Shown here piece after piece: positions 15,362-27,108 of a stretch of DNA of 64,000 nt; position 1 is the stretch's first letter, and each line of letters opens with the position of its first letter. A program made the position numbers and the translations under genes. The stretch covers positions 1,230,501-1,294,500 of the forward strand of contig JAUDYN010000011.1 of assembly GCA_030407005.1 (NCBI GenBank), read 5' to 3'. A model generated the notes under the pieces. That model saw only the letters and a program-made list of their open reading frames with translations, was not told the origin of the DNA and ran no database searches. Source of the stretch: Desarmillaria ectypa. Lineage: Eukaryota > Basidiomycota > Agaricomycetes > Agaricales > Physalacriaceae.

Positions 15362-16218
15362 ATTTCCTGTTTCGATGTGACATGATTGTCGTCAAACTAC
15401 CCTGACATCTTCCCGACACAGCCGGAGGCTAAATACGTGCTTATCCACAGGGTTCGAACTGACGTTATCCACATCTAAAATTTATTCGGCTAAAAGTATG
15501 GGTTTATGCGCAGTAGATTTTCGGAAAATGCTATGGGTTATGGGTTATGTACCCCATTTTCCTACGAACGAGGTTAGTCGACATCCCAGGCTATGGGTCA
15601 TAACAGAGTTGACTGTAGATCTTTTCCTGCATCTTTTCCTGGGATTCCCCGTGTTGCGGCGCTGCATCTACTCTCGTTTCTCTCGTTTCTCAATACACCT
15701 GTTCCTTTAGCGTTTATACAAGAGTTGAAATAAGGGGCGATCAGTAGCTGCGCTGCCGTCGGTCGACAACCCACCAACACTACCGCGACCGGTGGAAGCT
15801 GCAACATCGGTTCTGTTTTCCCAATGCGGAGAGGACGTAAATGCACCAGTTCCATCTTCAAAGTAGTACGAAACATATCTTCGAAAAATCAACAGCCAAA
15901 AACTTCGCCGTCCAGAATGCTTAGTTGGACTCCTTAGCACCTTCCATTAGCAACACTACCGCTGCCGCTGCTACGTATGACGGCTATTCACTGGCTTTTG
16001 TTCGTTCCACTGATGCTGATTCGCCGACGACAATCTGAATCGAGACCCACGATCGCCGTCGCTCTAGTCGGTAATATTCAATTGTGCTGATTTTTATGAT
16101 TAATGCTACTCTCGGATTCGCTTCTATCAACGTTGATGTTTTAAGTGCCTTTGAGATAGGTTCCATTTCGTTAGAGTTTTTTTAAATTTATGCGCACATA
16201 TAACGCTTAAGTTTTTAT

Positions 16219-16695
16219 CTAAGAACTATAAGAGGAGATGCGAAGTACCCACAGGATGCAGGTCCGCAGCGCCTTCGAAGATTTCGGTGTTTCGTCTGGG
16301 TACAAAGAATAAGAGTCTTGATATATGAGAATACATTCAGAATTCAAGTCCAATACGCGATCGAAAGGACACGAGTAGGCGGACGTATGCCAATAATGCT
16401 CAATGCGAATATAGCCTGTTTCTTTTGAATCAAAGTTTTGAACGGACATATGGGGCAGTAGGTAGGTTGCCGTTCCTTCAACACTGACCAGACCGCCGTC
16501 CTGCATCCATCTTTTCATATTGCGAGTAATGGCGCGATGTTTATCCGAAGCCACGGTCCGACATAGCCGGGGTAGGAGCTGTAACCGCGTTGACTCAGAT
16601 TCCGGGGCCTCAGAAGTCAGGTCCAGTACGCGAGTCATTCTACAGACGGGAGCCAAGCTCCGTCTATGTGAAGTACAGTAACGGAAGGTCACCAT
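16219..16695 (-). CDS. Hypothetical protein
   Basis: The open frame from the first ATG (16,695) encodes about 158 residues, beginning MVTFRYCTSHRRS. An upstream non-ATG extension or exon is possible. No signal peptide, transmembrane segment or known domain is evident. The central part (QNFDSKETGY, HYWHTSAYSCPFDR) is preserved in the copy at 54,236-54,662, which argues that it was a real gene before duplication. The copy-2 version is broken by an LTR. Function unknown. Confidence 0.45.
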   Translation of the reverse strand: MVTFRYCTSHRRSLAPVCRMTRVLDLTSEAPESESTRLQLLPRLCRTVASDKHRAITRNMKRWMQDGGLVSVEGTATYLLPHMSVQNFDSKETGYIRIEHYWHTSAYSCPFDRVLDLNSECILIYQDSYSLYPDETPKSSKALRTCILWVLRISSYSS

Positions 16696-16941
16696 GATTG
16701 GGAACAAAGATCGCCAACCTAGTCTCACCAAGTACTAACACATTTACCGGAAATCAGAGTTGAAGTTTATGCAGCTCAGGATTTACAGTGAGAAATGCGG
16801 TGGGTACCTTGGAGCTCGTAAGTAGGGTATGCAGAAATATATTTCCCTCAAACCACAAGTAGAAATCAGAGAGACTAGCTAGGTTGTTGCAGGGTTTACT
16901 TAGGGTTCTTGCCGTTCCGAAGTTGATCGCCGTCTACAATA

Positions 16942-18223
16942 CAATATGTGATAATGCATACGGGTCGGGAGTCAGCATCTTATGCATTATCACATAATAT
17001 TAGATATGTCACACATTGTGACTTTTATGACTAACCGTGACTCTGCGGGACTCTCCCACGTTGGCGCCACCTTCTTTACCATGTACAATATGCCTATGTA
17101 AACATTATATGTCAACGCTACGACTATAGAAATCGCACAGACTCGACCGCTCCTTTTTCCGGCTTTCCTTCGTTAAATGAAGCGATAAGGGCATCTGTAT
17201 GACACTTTGCAAAGTGCTCTACCACCTCGCGCTGCTTCATTGGCTGATTGTTGTCATAAAAATCAATGATCTCCCCAAGGGTGAGGATTTTCTTTCGGTC
17301 TCTGGCATCAAGATTTGACGGCTGTCGCGCGGTGGGTGTTAACATTGTTGTTCCTCCCTCCTTTCGGACCCGGCTTCTGTTTGCAAGGAGCAGTGGAGTG
17401 ACTGGGTTTACGTTTCTTGGACTCGGAGGGGAAAGGGGTTCCAAAAAGTAGAAAAAAATACATAGGGTTGAATAAAATATTTCGTGCTGTATGTAGACCC
17501 TCCTACCCTGTCATGTGCTCATATGACATAATATTACCATATATAGAATGCTGTGACCCGAGTACTCAGCAAACTGGCAAACACTCGCTCCCCCACACAT
17601 CTTGAGCTCAATTCTCTTGCTTCCATTTCTTGCATACCCCACATGACCGTCTGTACAGCACATGATATAGTCATATTATAGAGCATACTTGGGGATAGTC
17701 CATTCATGAGTAGACAACCATAAAATTTCTAATCCAACCACTGCTGCCTTGCATGATAGCATTCCAAAAATGGAAACATATTGCATATTATGATCAGATT
17801 GGCAAGTACCTTGCAAGTACCAGTGAAAATACACCAGGGAGAGGAAGGTTTAAAGCTTCAGAAATAGATATAATGACATGAAAATCTGGAGCCAAGTCAT
17901 TTTTTTCATGACTGGCACTCGACCCTCCCTCCCTACCCGGTGTTCTGGGCCGACATCCCAGTATCCCCTTGTCGGAGGGCATGGTATATGATACAGATAA
18001 AAGAGGCAGTTTTTTTTTGATGTTCCTCTTCAGTCCAGTCGCTTCGAATAGAATATTATTTGGCTATTTTATGCATGGGTGCTATGTAATCCTGCTTACT
18101 TGGTACTATCTGATAATGCATATCAGTGCCGAATGCATGTGCATTATGAAATATTACATCTTGTGCATAAGTCCCTGCGAACGAGGACGGGAGTCATCCT
18201 ATCGTATGCATTATCACATATTG
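16942..18223. mobile_element. Pogo-like non-autonomous DNA transposon, 1,282 bp
   Basis: Perfect 21-bp terminal inverted repeats starting CAATATGTGATAATGC (16,942-16,962 and 18,203-18,223) are flanked by TA on both sides (16,940-16,941; 18,224-18,225). The duplicated block at 54,900-54,955 lacks the insertion, which confirms it is extra sequence. Inside is a minus-strand frame with a helix-turn-helix-like segment. There is no DDE domain, so it would depend on a transposase made elsewhere. Extra internal copies of the terminal palindrome lie near 16,982-16,998 and 18,112-18,126. Confidence 0.75.
17124..17444 (-). CDS. HTH-domain fragment inside the pogo-like element
   Basis: A 106-residue open frame with a Pro/Ser-rich start and then RDRKKILTLGEIIDFYDNN and KQREVVEHFAKC. 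This resembles the Psq/CENP-B N-terminal helix-turn-helix that binds transposon ends in pogo-type transposases. It ends before any catalytic DDE domain. It may be a truncated transposase remnant or a DNA-binding competitor. The first ATG is at the upstream end of the frame. Confidence 0.5.
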   Translation of the reverse strand: MEPLSPPSPRNVNPVTPLLLANRSRVRKEGGTTMLTPTARQPSNLDARDRKKILTLGEIIDFYDNNQPMKQREVVEHFAKCHTDALIASFNEGKPEKGAVESVRFL

Positions 18224-18759
18224 TACTGTACGTATTTATCACTGGCATTTTCCTGACCATTTTCTCTTCTTCGCTCGAAGACAAGAGAAAAAGACGCCAA
18301 GAAGAAATTGTAGCCCGACTCAGTACGGCACTACGAACGGCCTTGTGGAAATACAACGTAGGCGTCTTCCCAAATACTTGGCATTTCTGTGTTGACAGGT
18401 ATGCCATGCAAGTAGGTCATTTCACGGCTTGGTCATCGCCGGTGACTATGAATAACTCTCTGCGAGTATGCGACGCGAGCAGTTGAGGACTCAAAGATCG
18501 CTACGGTACCGAGTTTTTCTCTACCGCGAAGTCGCAGGTCATCCTGTCATCCTGTCATCCCGCGCAGTTTTGAAATGTTCTTTGCTATTTTATATGAAAT
18601 TAAGGTACCGAAGTGGTAGTTCATGGTGTTCTCTGCGTACCGAAAATTCTCCTTGCATCTCTAGATATATTACCGGGCCGCCGTCTTATCACGCGCCTGT
18701 CCAAAGAAATTCTGTATATATAGTTGTTGCGCAAACCAAGTCGACCTAAAGATTCGACT

Positions 18760-20283
18760 ATGCTATCCAAGCTGTTTACTGCTATTCTCTGTGCCCAAGC
18801 CGCCTGGGCTTACAGCTCGCCACCCTCTGGCGCCATTACTATCGGTAGCTCTGGGAAGTACTCTACCCTCGCTGCGGCATTGGCAGATACCTCTAGCAAT
18901 GCACGTTCTCCCACGTCTAAATGTCGCGCATAGGTACTTACGAATCTCCAGGTTTACTTCATTTACTCTGGCACGTACACCGGTCAAACGCTCATCTCTC
19001 GAAGCAACATCAAAATCTATGGACAGACCAACACGGCCAATAGCTACACCGGCAACAGTACGTTTTCATCACTTCCCTTGCCGAGGAACTCTTTTCTCAC
19101 ACATCCGTCCCAGCCGTCACTTTGACCAACTCCCTCGGTGCCGACGCCGCTGGTTCCAACGATGCGAGTGGCACTGTCCGTGTACACGGCTCCAACGTCG
19201 CCCTTTACAATTTGAACATCGTGAATTCACGCGGTCAGGTAAATTTCTGTTCTCGTATTTTGTTCTAGCGACATGTTCTGAACTTTTTCTTCAAGGGCGT
19301 AAGTGCCTCCGAATGCCGCCTCATCCGGAGGCCGCTGATGTGTTTCTAGGTCCAAGCCATTGCCCTAAGTGTTCAGGCAACCCAGTTCGGTGGTTACGGT
19401 TTGAAAATTGTCGGATATCAGTAAGTTTTCCGTGCCCTTTGCTACGACTATATCCTACTAATTTTCCGTAGGGATACTTTGTTGGCGAATGTGGGCTAGT
19501 GAGTACAGTTCTTCTCTGGAGTATCCAGGTTATCTTTATACCGAATTCATAGCGAATTTATCGCCAAATCTTACATTGAAGGCAATACGGACTTTGTATG
19601 TTTTCATACTTTCCCCAATTCTGACCCTTTCTAAATTTCATTTACCACGCAGATCTTCGGACAAACCGCATCGTGAGTGCCCACCCACTAATGAATAGCG
19701 GCCTTCTCACGGCTCATTATCCAGGCTCTGGATTACCGGCTCCGACATCCACGTAATGACCCTCTTTGAGTCCTGATTCTCGCTCATATCTGTTTGGCTC
19801 CTTTACAGACTTTGGGTAACGGATATATCACCGCCTCCGGACGAAGCAGCAACGACAACAATTGGTATGTTATTGATAACAGTCAAATCTCTGGATCCGG
19901 GGGTGCCTACCTCGGAAGGCCGTGGGGAAACTACGCTCGAGTAGTCTTCCAGAAGAGTACACTCGGCAGCAACGTACCTGCCGCAGGATGGTCCATTTGG
20001 AACACTGGGTAAATCCTAGATTTCAATTTCAAATCACACACATTTTACTGATCTACTTTTATCCTCAAGTGATGAACGGTAATTCTGTTGTTTCTTCTCT
20101 CTACAAAATGAATGTCCTGACGCTCTGGGTAGCACCGACCATACTACTTTCGCGGAATACGGCAACTCCGGCCCTGGTGCTGGCACTTCTTCGCGTGCTG
20201 GCTTTTCTAGGGTTTTGAGCAGTGCTGTGAGCATCTCGACCGTGCTGGGCTCCACGAGCTGGATCGATTCCAGTTTCTTGTAG
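18760..20283 (+). CDS. Pectin methylesterase (CE8), copy 1
   Basis: Twelve exons: 18,760-18,900; 18,952-19,057; 19,114-19,238; 19,296-19,298; 19,350-19,420; 19,472-19,498; 19,553-19,595; 19,653-19,672; 19,725-19,752; 19,809-20,008; 20,070-20,078; 20,133-20,283. They total 924 nt, giving 307 residues and a TAG stop. The start MLSKLFTAILCAQAAWA is a signal peptide, so the enzyme is secreted to demethylate plant pectin. CE8 motifs appear in order: GTYTGQ, GQGVQAIALS, GYQDTLLA, EGNTDFIFG and YLGRPWGNYARVVF; catalytic Asp residues and the LGRPW Arg/Trp are present. Intron 1 fits only as GC-AG, and exon 4 is a 3-nt microexon (one Gly). Copy 1 has Gly where copy 2 has Arg after LGRPW. The length is normal for fungal enzymes. 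Confidence 0.9.
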
Positions 20284-20460
20284 CACACGTAATTGCTTGA
20301 TTTTATCATTGTTTCGAATAAACTGCACCAAATTGCATACTTTGTGACGCTGAACAGTTAGTCTGGGGCCGTTAGTCTCGTGCAGAGTTTCCTCATCCCG
20401 TGGATATCAACTTGACTGCATAGATTTTAGCAGGAAATTAAATGTAAGGTATTTAGTTGC

Positions 20461-21109
20461 TGTTAGGAATCTGCCGAAATCGGGATATGAGAGTGAGGGG
20501 CAACAAGGGATGATCGAAGCGAGGTAGGATATGTTATAAAGATGTATGTCGTTAGAGAATAGAATGGATTCCGGCAAGGGTTCGTGAGGAGACCTGAGAG
20601 GTCCGGTTTGCGAGGTAAAGGGGTCAGTAAGTGCAAAGCAATTACTGTAGGAAGCAGCCGGTAAGTGCGGAGCTATTACGGGCTGCAGGTGAAGACAAGC
20701 GCTAGGCATAGTCTTCGGATTGGTGTTGGAAAGTGCTTGGCATATCCAATGAGTTGTTCAGCAAGCGATAGGCATAACTGACAAGGTTTCTGACAAGCAC
20801 TAGGCATAGTCAGGAAGCGAGGAGATTGGCAAGCACCAGGCGTAACCAATCAGATGCTTAGTTCACACAATGAAGTGGACTTGAAGATGAGTAGATTGAT
20901 TTCCTCTTACAATATTACAGACAGTATTTATATACTAAAGGGCTCAAGTCATGAATATTCTACAATGTTCTATTATATTCTAGTATGAGCAAGAAGAATA
21001 GAGAAAGTAAGAGAAAGTTATGTGTGAGTCACTGATAGGACCGAGAAGGCTGAGTGTAGGCATGCGTTGACTCATGCACCGAGTTTACGGATACACGATA
21101 TCCATAACA
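20461..21109. mobile_element. Solo LTR with internal short repeats, 649 bp
   Basis: It begins TGTTAGGAATCTG and ends ATCCATAACA, and is bounded by GTTGC (20,456-20,460) and GTTGG (21,110-21,114), a 5-bp target duplication with one change. The matching position in the duplicate (about 57,120-57,130) lacks it. Between 20,697 and 20,850 a degenerate motif of the form CAAGCRMTAGGCATA recurs about five times. A TATATACTAAAG promoter-like site lies near 20,930. No internal element remains. Confidence 0.8.
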
Positions 21110-22174
21110 GTTGGGTTGCGTCCGCAAAATCGCTGACCAGAACAAGTTTTAACTTTGGCTGATTGAAGCAATTATAATACTTAATCTACTATAGGACATT
21201 GGAATCATCCCAGATGATGAGGGCCAACCTTTTTTGGCTCCAGTCATCAAATGATATTATGTACATTCATAACTGGTAAATTGACCTGGATTACTAGAAA
21301 TTAACTTGAGGGCCAGCATGATATTGTCCACTAGCATTCAGCACCTCATCCTCTGTCCAATTTCCTTTGCCTGCCCTTGTGGTTTGCATTATTATGTGTT
21401 GTACAACTTGAACACTTTGCCAAGAACAATTAGGTCAGATGTGAAGCTTGAAGCTCAATGAGCATTGGTTCTCGAAAGACATATGTGAGAAATGGCTCCT
21501 TCTTTGAAGGTTCAAGATGATAGGAGTCCAAGATCAGATGAGGAATGGCTGGGCAACGAACTCAAATGGATACTCTGATGTATAAATATTAACACTCAAT
21601 GAATAGAAAAAGATCAGGATAATGCATGCTCACACCACCTAGATTCACCTTCATGAATCACATTCAGGGAAGAACACTTGCATCATTTCAAAGGAGATAC
21701 TAACAGTCACAGCACCCATGATGCATGGGAGAATGAAAAAGAACAATTGAGCCACTTGATATTGATCATGATCAGTAAGCCTACACAGCAACCACCATCT
21801 ACTGTTAGGCGTCTACTTGTCCAAACAAAGTCAAACAAGCAGTCTCACATTCAGACAATCACTTGTAGGGAATGCATAAGGAGAACTAAGCGCTAAGTTC
21901 TTAGGCAAGCGAGCAGAGAAGTGAGCAAGCAGAAGAAGTTGGTATTAAACTTTAGTCCTGTTGTAACTAAGCAGAGGAGAATAGAGATAAGAGAATTAAT
22001 TAGCCGAGAGAGAGAGAGAGAGAGACGTCGTACTTAAATACAGTTTGTACTACTTCGAGAATTTACTATAAGTCACTGTATAAGTCCAGGTCACGGTCCA
22101 AATCAGCTGCTGCTGATTAATGCCGAATCTTCGAGTATATTCTCGTACTCGCTCGGGATTGCTATCCCAACGGA
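21110..22174. other. Intergenic, end of segmental duplication
   Basis: 21,110-21,807 is the 3' flank shared with 57,120-57,816. Here it has lost most of the CpG sites that copy 2 keeps. 21,808-22,174 is unique. No gene is supported; an open frame at 21,678-21,896 is a chance frame in decayed DNA. Confidence 0.5.
22006..22025 (+). repeat. GA microsatellite
   Basis: Ten tandem GA dinucleotides. Confidence 0.95.
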
Positions 22175-23241
22175 ATGGCAGTGGAAACGAACCCAGGCTG
22201 GTTGAGAATGACACCTCTGTATGTCAGAAAATATGAGACACGGAGGAAACCTGATGGGTGACGTGACTTCCCGTCTAACCCCGCGACGGTCCACTATGGG
22301 GGTAGCCATACATTGAGTAGCCAGAACTCAGCTTCTGCTACGTTCACATTTACCGGTAGGTCACGCCGGCGCCAGATTTCATCCTCGACTTCTGACGCGT
22401 CTTTTCCTTTTCAAAAGGCGTCGCTGTATACTTTCTATCCCCTTTGTGGCCATATTGGGTCAATTCGACAATTACAATCGACGGCAGAGATGAGACGACC
22501 CTCAACCTCACAGATCCCTTCGCTTCGACGACCGACTCTGGCGGTTCAGAATCATCACCGTATAATGTACGGTGGAGCAAGACTGGACTGTCCAACTCTT
22601 CACATGAAGTCGTTGTCTCAATGGCGCGCTCAGGTAGTTGGGTAATCGTGGATGGATTTATGTAAGTGTACCTACGATTTCTTGCTCGAGGTTTTGCTCA
22701 CTGCTTAGATAGCTACACCGTCGATAATGGCTCTGAGACTGCCACGTCTTCCACCACCTCTGCTTCTGCCCCTGCTTCTGCAACAGCAACCGGCAGCAGT
22801 AGCAGTGGTTCGGGAACCAATGTTTTGGGTATCGCCCTCGGTGCTTCACTCGGTGCCGTCACCCTGTTGACGGCCATCGGTATCTTCTTCTGTTGTCGAC
22901 GGCGCCGAAACACATCCAAATCTACGCTCGACAAGCCATGGGATGGTGCCGTGTCGGGACCATTCTCTACGTCTTTCTCGCTACCCGCGATGTCCCAAGA
23001 CTACAGGTACTCCCACGTCTCTAACAACAGCGTCAGCGGAATTCCTGGATCTCTACCTGCGACAGCGGCATCTTCCACGTCTCCACTATTGGCCGCTGCG
23101 AATTCCAGAGGACATGCTGGCAGCGTGTCCGTCTCTAGTGCGGTGGTGTCGTCCTCACACCCATTGATGGTGGCCAACCCAGGTCGTGAGGATACCCCTT
23201 TCAATCCCTACCACGAATCCCTGTATGCAGCATCAACAGGC
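22175..23241 (+). pseudogene. Single-pass membrane protein, C-terminally truncated
   Basis: The supported exons give an ectodomain (SASATFTFTG, then VAVYTFYPLWPYWVNSTITI and WSKTGLSNSSHEVVVSM), a Ser/Thr-rich stalk, a transmembrane helix (VLGIALGASLGAVTLLTAIG) and a basic stop (CCRRRRN), followed by a low-complexity cytoplasmic tail. This is a common agaricomycete surface-protein plan with a beta-sandwich ectodomain. The N-terminal exon boundary is unsure; 22,175 is the nearest ATG compatible with the frame. The gene is cut at 23,241|23,242 by the inverted-repeat junction. The frame then runs 12 codons into antisense SET sequence and stops at 23,277, so the natural C-terminus is lost. Confidence 0.65.
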
Positions 23242-26200
23242 GAGTACTTGTGGGCTTCATTGATGTCGTTAAGATGACCAAAGTCCAAGTCAAATAGATA
23301 CGTTTTCCCCCATTTATCATACGTCCTGACAGACGGATGTCAGTCTAGCCCATGCAGTATGAAAGGAAGGGCTTGGCGCACATTCCGCGCATTTCAGCCT
23401 CTTCCTCTGTCAAGATTTCACCCGCATAGATACCCACGAATGTCCCTCTGGGTATTCGTTTAGTACCAGAGTAGAAGACACCTAGAATACACGCTCAGCA
23501 TCGCATGTCAAACGACCAAGGTCACATACCCCAGCCCTTGTTCTCAGTCTTCGCAATCTTGACCGGAATTTTCCTTCCATTCTGGACAACCTGTTCATGG
23601 TCGGCGGTCCGCTTCAAAGGTTGCAAAAAAAAAAAAACAATCTACTCACTCGGTTTCGGCAGTCATCTTCGCAACGGCACAAGTCGTTGCATTCGAAGAT
23701 CGGCACTCTGTCCACAAGACACTCGTTGCGTACCCGTCCCTGAGGATCATATATCCAGTCTTTCAAGCCACTGTCATCGGCATGTCTCAACTGACGCTTC
23801 CTGCACTCGCAGTACTTGTTCTTCGCACAAGACCCAATACAATCACAGCACTCGAGTCCCTTCATGTCTGGCGGCGGCACACCCTTCCCGTGCCACATCT
23901 TATTCGTATAGTGGAACTCCCAGTCCGGTGTAGGCTGGTCGTCTACGAGGTTTTCGATCACGATGGGGGGCGCAAAGGGTTCGTCATCTGCTGTGTTTTC
24001 GCGAATCATGGATTCAAAAACAAGCCGCATTGGAGGCTGCATCCTTGTATATAGAGGCATCGCGTTGATGTGATCTTGCAGCGCATGTGGAAGGTTATCA
24101 GCTAAATGATACACAGGATCTGCGCGCATTTCCTCCCGCACGTCTTCCCAGTTGCATACCCTGAGTCCACCAAGGAATAAATGTCTGCTCTGTTCCTCAG
24201 GTGTATTACTGGGATGAGGAGAATCGAATCGTCCAACAGACGAACTTTCGGAAGACGCCACAGAATTTTGTGGAGAAGTTCTCTGTGACGAACGACGCAA
24301 GGAAGAGCGAGAAGATCCCGGAAGAAAATCTTCTACCACAGACTCTGGAAAGAGTTGTGCACCCACGTCAATGCTCTTATCATTGTTATCAAGGGCGTCA
24401 GAACTGGAAACTGTGAAATCGATAATACGTACTTCGATAGAAGCCTCGACCATTGGTACATCAGCATCATGCTAATCCAATCCAATCAGCGTGGTAAAAA
24501 AAAAACCAAGAGAAGTAGCATACCTCTGAATTGACGTCAACATCCATCGCGTCAGTTGATTTCGGCGGCTGTTGCTCAAGCTCATCATCTGGCATCTAAA
24601 AAAACGACACAATAAGCTATCTGTATTCCGATTTGTGAAAATCACCGACCGGGTCAGGAAAATCGACGTATTCCAAAGCCTGTTCAGGCTCCGGAGTTGC
24701 GAGAGTCAACTGGGATAGATCTTGTGTGTCGGACTCAAGCATAGACTGCGTGGCATCATCCAAAGAACTGTCTACTTCTATAGCATTCTCCACACAAGCC
24801 GAGGATGTCGAAGCTTCAGGCTGACTATCCTTAGACGTAGACGCAGAAGGCTGGGAATCAACCATCTCACCAACGATTTGTATGGGGGACTTGGGTGGAG
24901 AACAATTTTCTGATGTGCAAGTTCATTATTCTGGACACCAAGATTAGACAACGATACACTTACGAGGGCCAGATTGTTCCTGCAACAATTTTAAGGCATT
25001 TATGAGTCTTCCACCTTCTGCTCTGGCTGACGGTTGGTCAGCAGCACGAGCCTTGCTAGCTATGCTCTTTGTCTTGCGAGGCAAAGGTATCGGCTTGGGA
25101 GGTGATCGTACATTGTTATTGGCATGAGCTTGGACAATTGCATCGGCTAAGGACTGCATTCCTTTGTTTGGCGAAGATAGGACGGGAGACTAAGCAACAT
25201 GAATAAGGACATGTATTTGAGGCGGTTGAAAGAGACGTACGCATTGGGGGTCGTCATCACTGCTTCCTACTACCCTAGAATTAGAATGATCCTCAAAGAG
25301 CAGCTGTGACTTTAGGAATGTGTCAAGCACTTAAACTATTATGGAGAAAAAAAATGCATACATTCTTGCGAAGGGAGTTCGGTGACGCTTTGACTGAGAG
25401 AGGAGGAGCAGTTTGATCAGGTGTACGCGGATGCTTCAAGGTTAATCAGTGCCTGAATAATACGGATGATAGACAAAAACCTTACATGTTTCCTCGGAAG
25501 CCTGGGTGTGGTAGGAGATCCTTTCACAGCAATGGGAATGCTTCTCTCTGGAGTCTGTGCACGGGGGATTTGTGGAAGGGCAGTAGATTGATGGCTAGGC
25601 CGGGCTTTCTTAGGGAGCCGTGGGAGTCGTGACGCAGCGACTGAGGGAGCAGAGGCCATTAGCTTCAACTCCGACGAAGTACCAGAGGCTTCGTGTACGG
25701 GATCCAGTTGCTCCCATATTGGATTCGCACTTGAATTTGCTTGCGGGCCCATCTCATCATCCTTGTTTCCAATGTCTTGAGATACGGCCGGCCGGCTCGA
25801 CGAAGGCTCAGGGATCGGAGGCCCGTCGAATAAAGGCTCGTCGGGATCATCCAGGAACAGGGGCTCATCCAGAATGATCGGATCATCAGGGATACCACCC
25901 CGATTGGAGTTTTCGTCCGATTCGTCTGTATGCGGGGGAAGGGGTGGATTCGTTTCAACGTCGTCCAATGCGTCAACATCAATGATTTCAACTGGGGGCT
26001 TTTGTCGATCTTTGGGCTTTGGTTGGAACTTTGGGCGCCGCCGCCGTCGATCTTGGTCTGAGTCACTTGAAATTTCGACGATGGAATTCGCAGGTGACGC
26101 CCTCCTGGCTTTGACCTCTGACTTCAGTGCGGGTTTCGGCTTGGTAACTGGTTCGTCGTCGTCAGAAATATTGATGATTTCCGCTTCAGCTGTAGGACTG

Positions 26201-27108
26201 TGAGTTAATCATAACGTTGAGGGGACATAGAGCTGACCTGGCGGCGGCTGCTTTGCCTTCTGGGTAAAGTATAAAGATCCAGGCGCCGGAAGTGAAGAGG
26301 AAGAGGATAAGGAGGAAGAGGATGACACCATACTCTGCCGCTCCCTCTCTTCACGAGTACGCTTGACGGGTCGCGTCTTTGCCATTGAACGCCCTGCACC
26401 TCCAGTCGATTTACGCGCCACCTGAATGGGTCGATGCCGGAATCGCACCTTGGTGCTTGAACTCGCAATAGGCCGAGAGGTAGCATAAGGTGCCTTCGAT
26501 GGTCCTGCACTTGCGTTTCGGGTGTCGCTGAAGGGTTTGTTTCGGGCTGCAATGTCATTTGAAAATGCGCTTGAGCCTACAATAAACGTTAACAGAGAAG
26601 GGCACCGCAGCCTGGAAATACCTACGTGACGGTGCCGGCTTGGTACTGTGGTTTATGCGTGGGGGTGACTGCAACAGGGAAGCAGAGAAAGTATTGGAAG
26701 ACGACTCTAAGAAGTAAGGCAAGATCAGACGCTGCCTGCGCAATGTAACGAGGCGTACTGATTGGTCTTGGCCGTGTTGAAGCAAAAGTAGGCGCGCTTA
26801 AGGATGCTGAACCTACAACGATGAGCACCCTCGACCCTCGATATACGCACAGTACATCACGACACACCTGAATTTTCCCCCACCTTCGACCGTTTTTGCA
26901 CATTGCCAACAATCGACGGTCGCGGCGCCTTGCGTTTCTGGGGTGCGATTGAGTCCCTGTCATCCGCCAATTCGTCAACAGATCTGTCATCAATAGACTC
27001 GATGCCGGAATCCGAAGGTTCTAGAGCATGAAATAAGAACAGTATTTCAAGTACGATGAAGGGAATACCAGGCTTCGTTGTCCATCGAGGGAGTCCGTCA
27101 GGAAGCAT
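23242..27108 (-). pseudogene. Truncated copy of the H3K9 methyltransferase gene
   Basis: Identical to 6,778-10,644 but ending in the exon that encodes KTYLFDLDFGHLN...YS. It therefore has the N-terminal region, the pre-SET zinc cluster and the first half of SET, but lacks the FTRYL exon, NHSCSPN, the ELTFSY segment and the post-SET cysteines. Catalytic methyl transfer is not expected. The intact promoter region is duplicated, so a truncated transcript could still be made and would read into antisense membrane-protein sequence. Confidence 0.9.

Larger units (their letters stand above)
16068..21807 (+). repeat. Segmental duplication A (copy 1)
   Basis: This block is directly repeated at 53,800-57,816. 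The paired content is a minus-strand hypothetical gene, a pectin methylesterase gene, and a 3' flank ending near a shared GATCATGATCAGTAAGCC. Copy 1 is longer because it carries a pogo-like insertion (16,942-18,223) and a solo LTR (20,461-21,109) absent from copy 2. Copy 2 carries a different solo LTR at 54,010. Gene bodies are highly similar, while the flanks differ by CpG-type transitions. Confidence 0.9.

Noticed and set aside
14997..15609. Terminal repeats of a small element (GCTATGGGTNATNACAGAGT twice)
   Set aside because: The two copies are in direct, not inverted, orientation and no target duplication flanks them; kept only as a note.
22666..23277. Reading the membrane protein as complete to the stop at 23,277
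   Set aside because: The last 12 codons are antisense SET-gene sequence beyond the repeat junction, so the natural C-terminus is missing.
23505..23933. Plus-strand 142-codon frame mirrored at 9,953-10,381
   Set aside because: It is the antisense shadow of the conserved pre-SET and SET exons.
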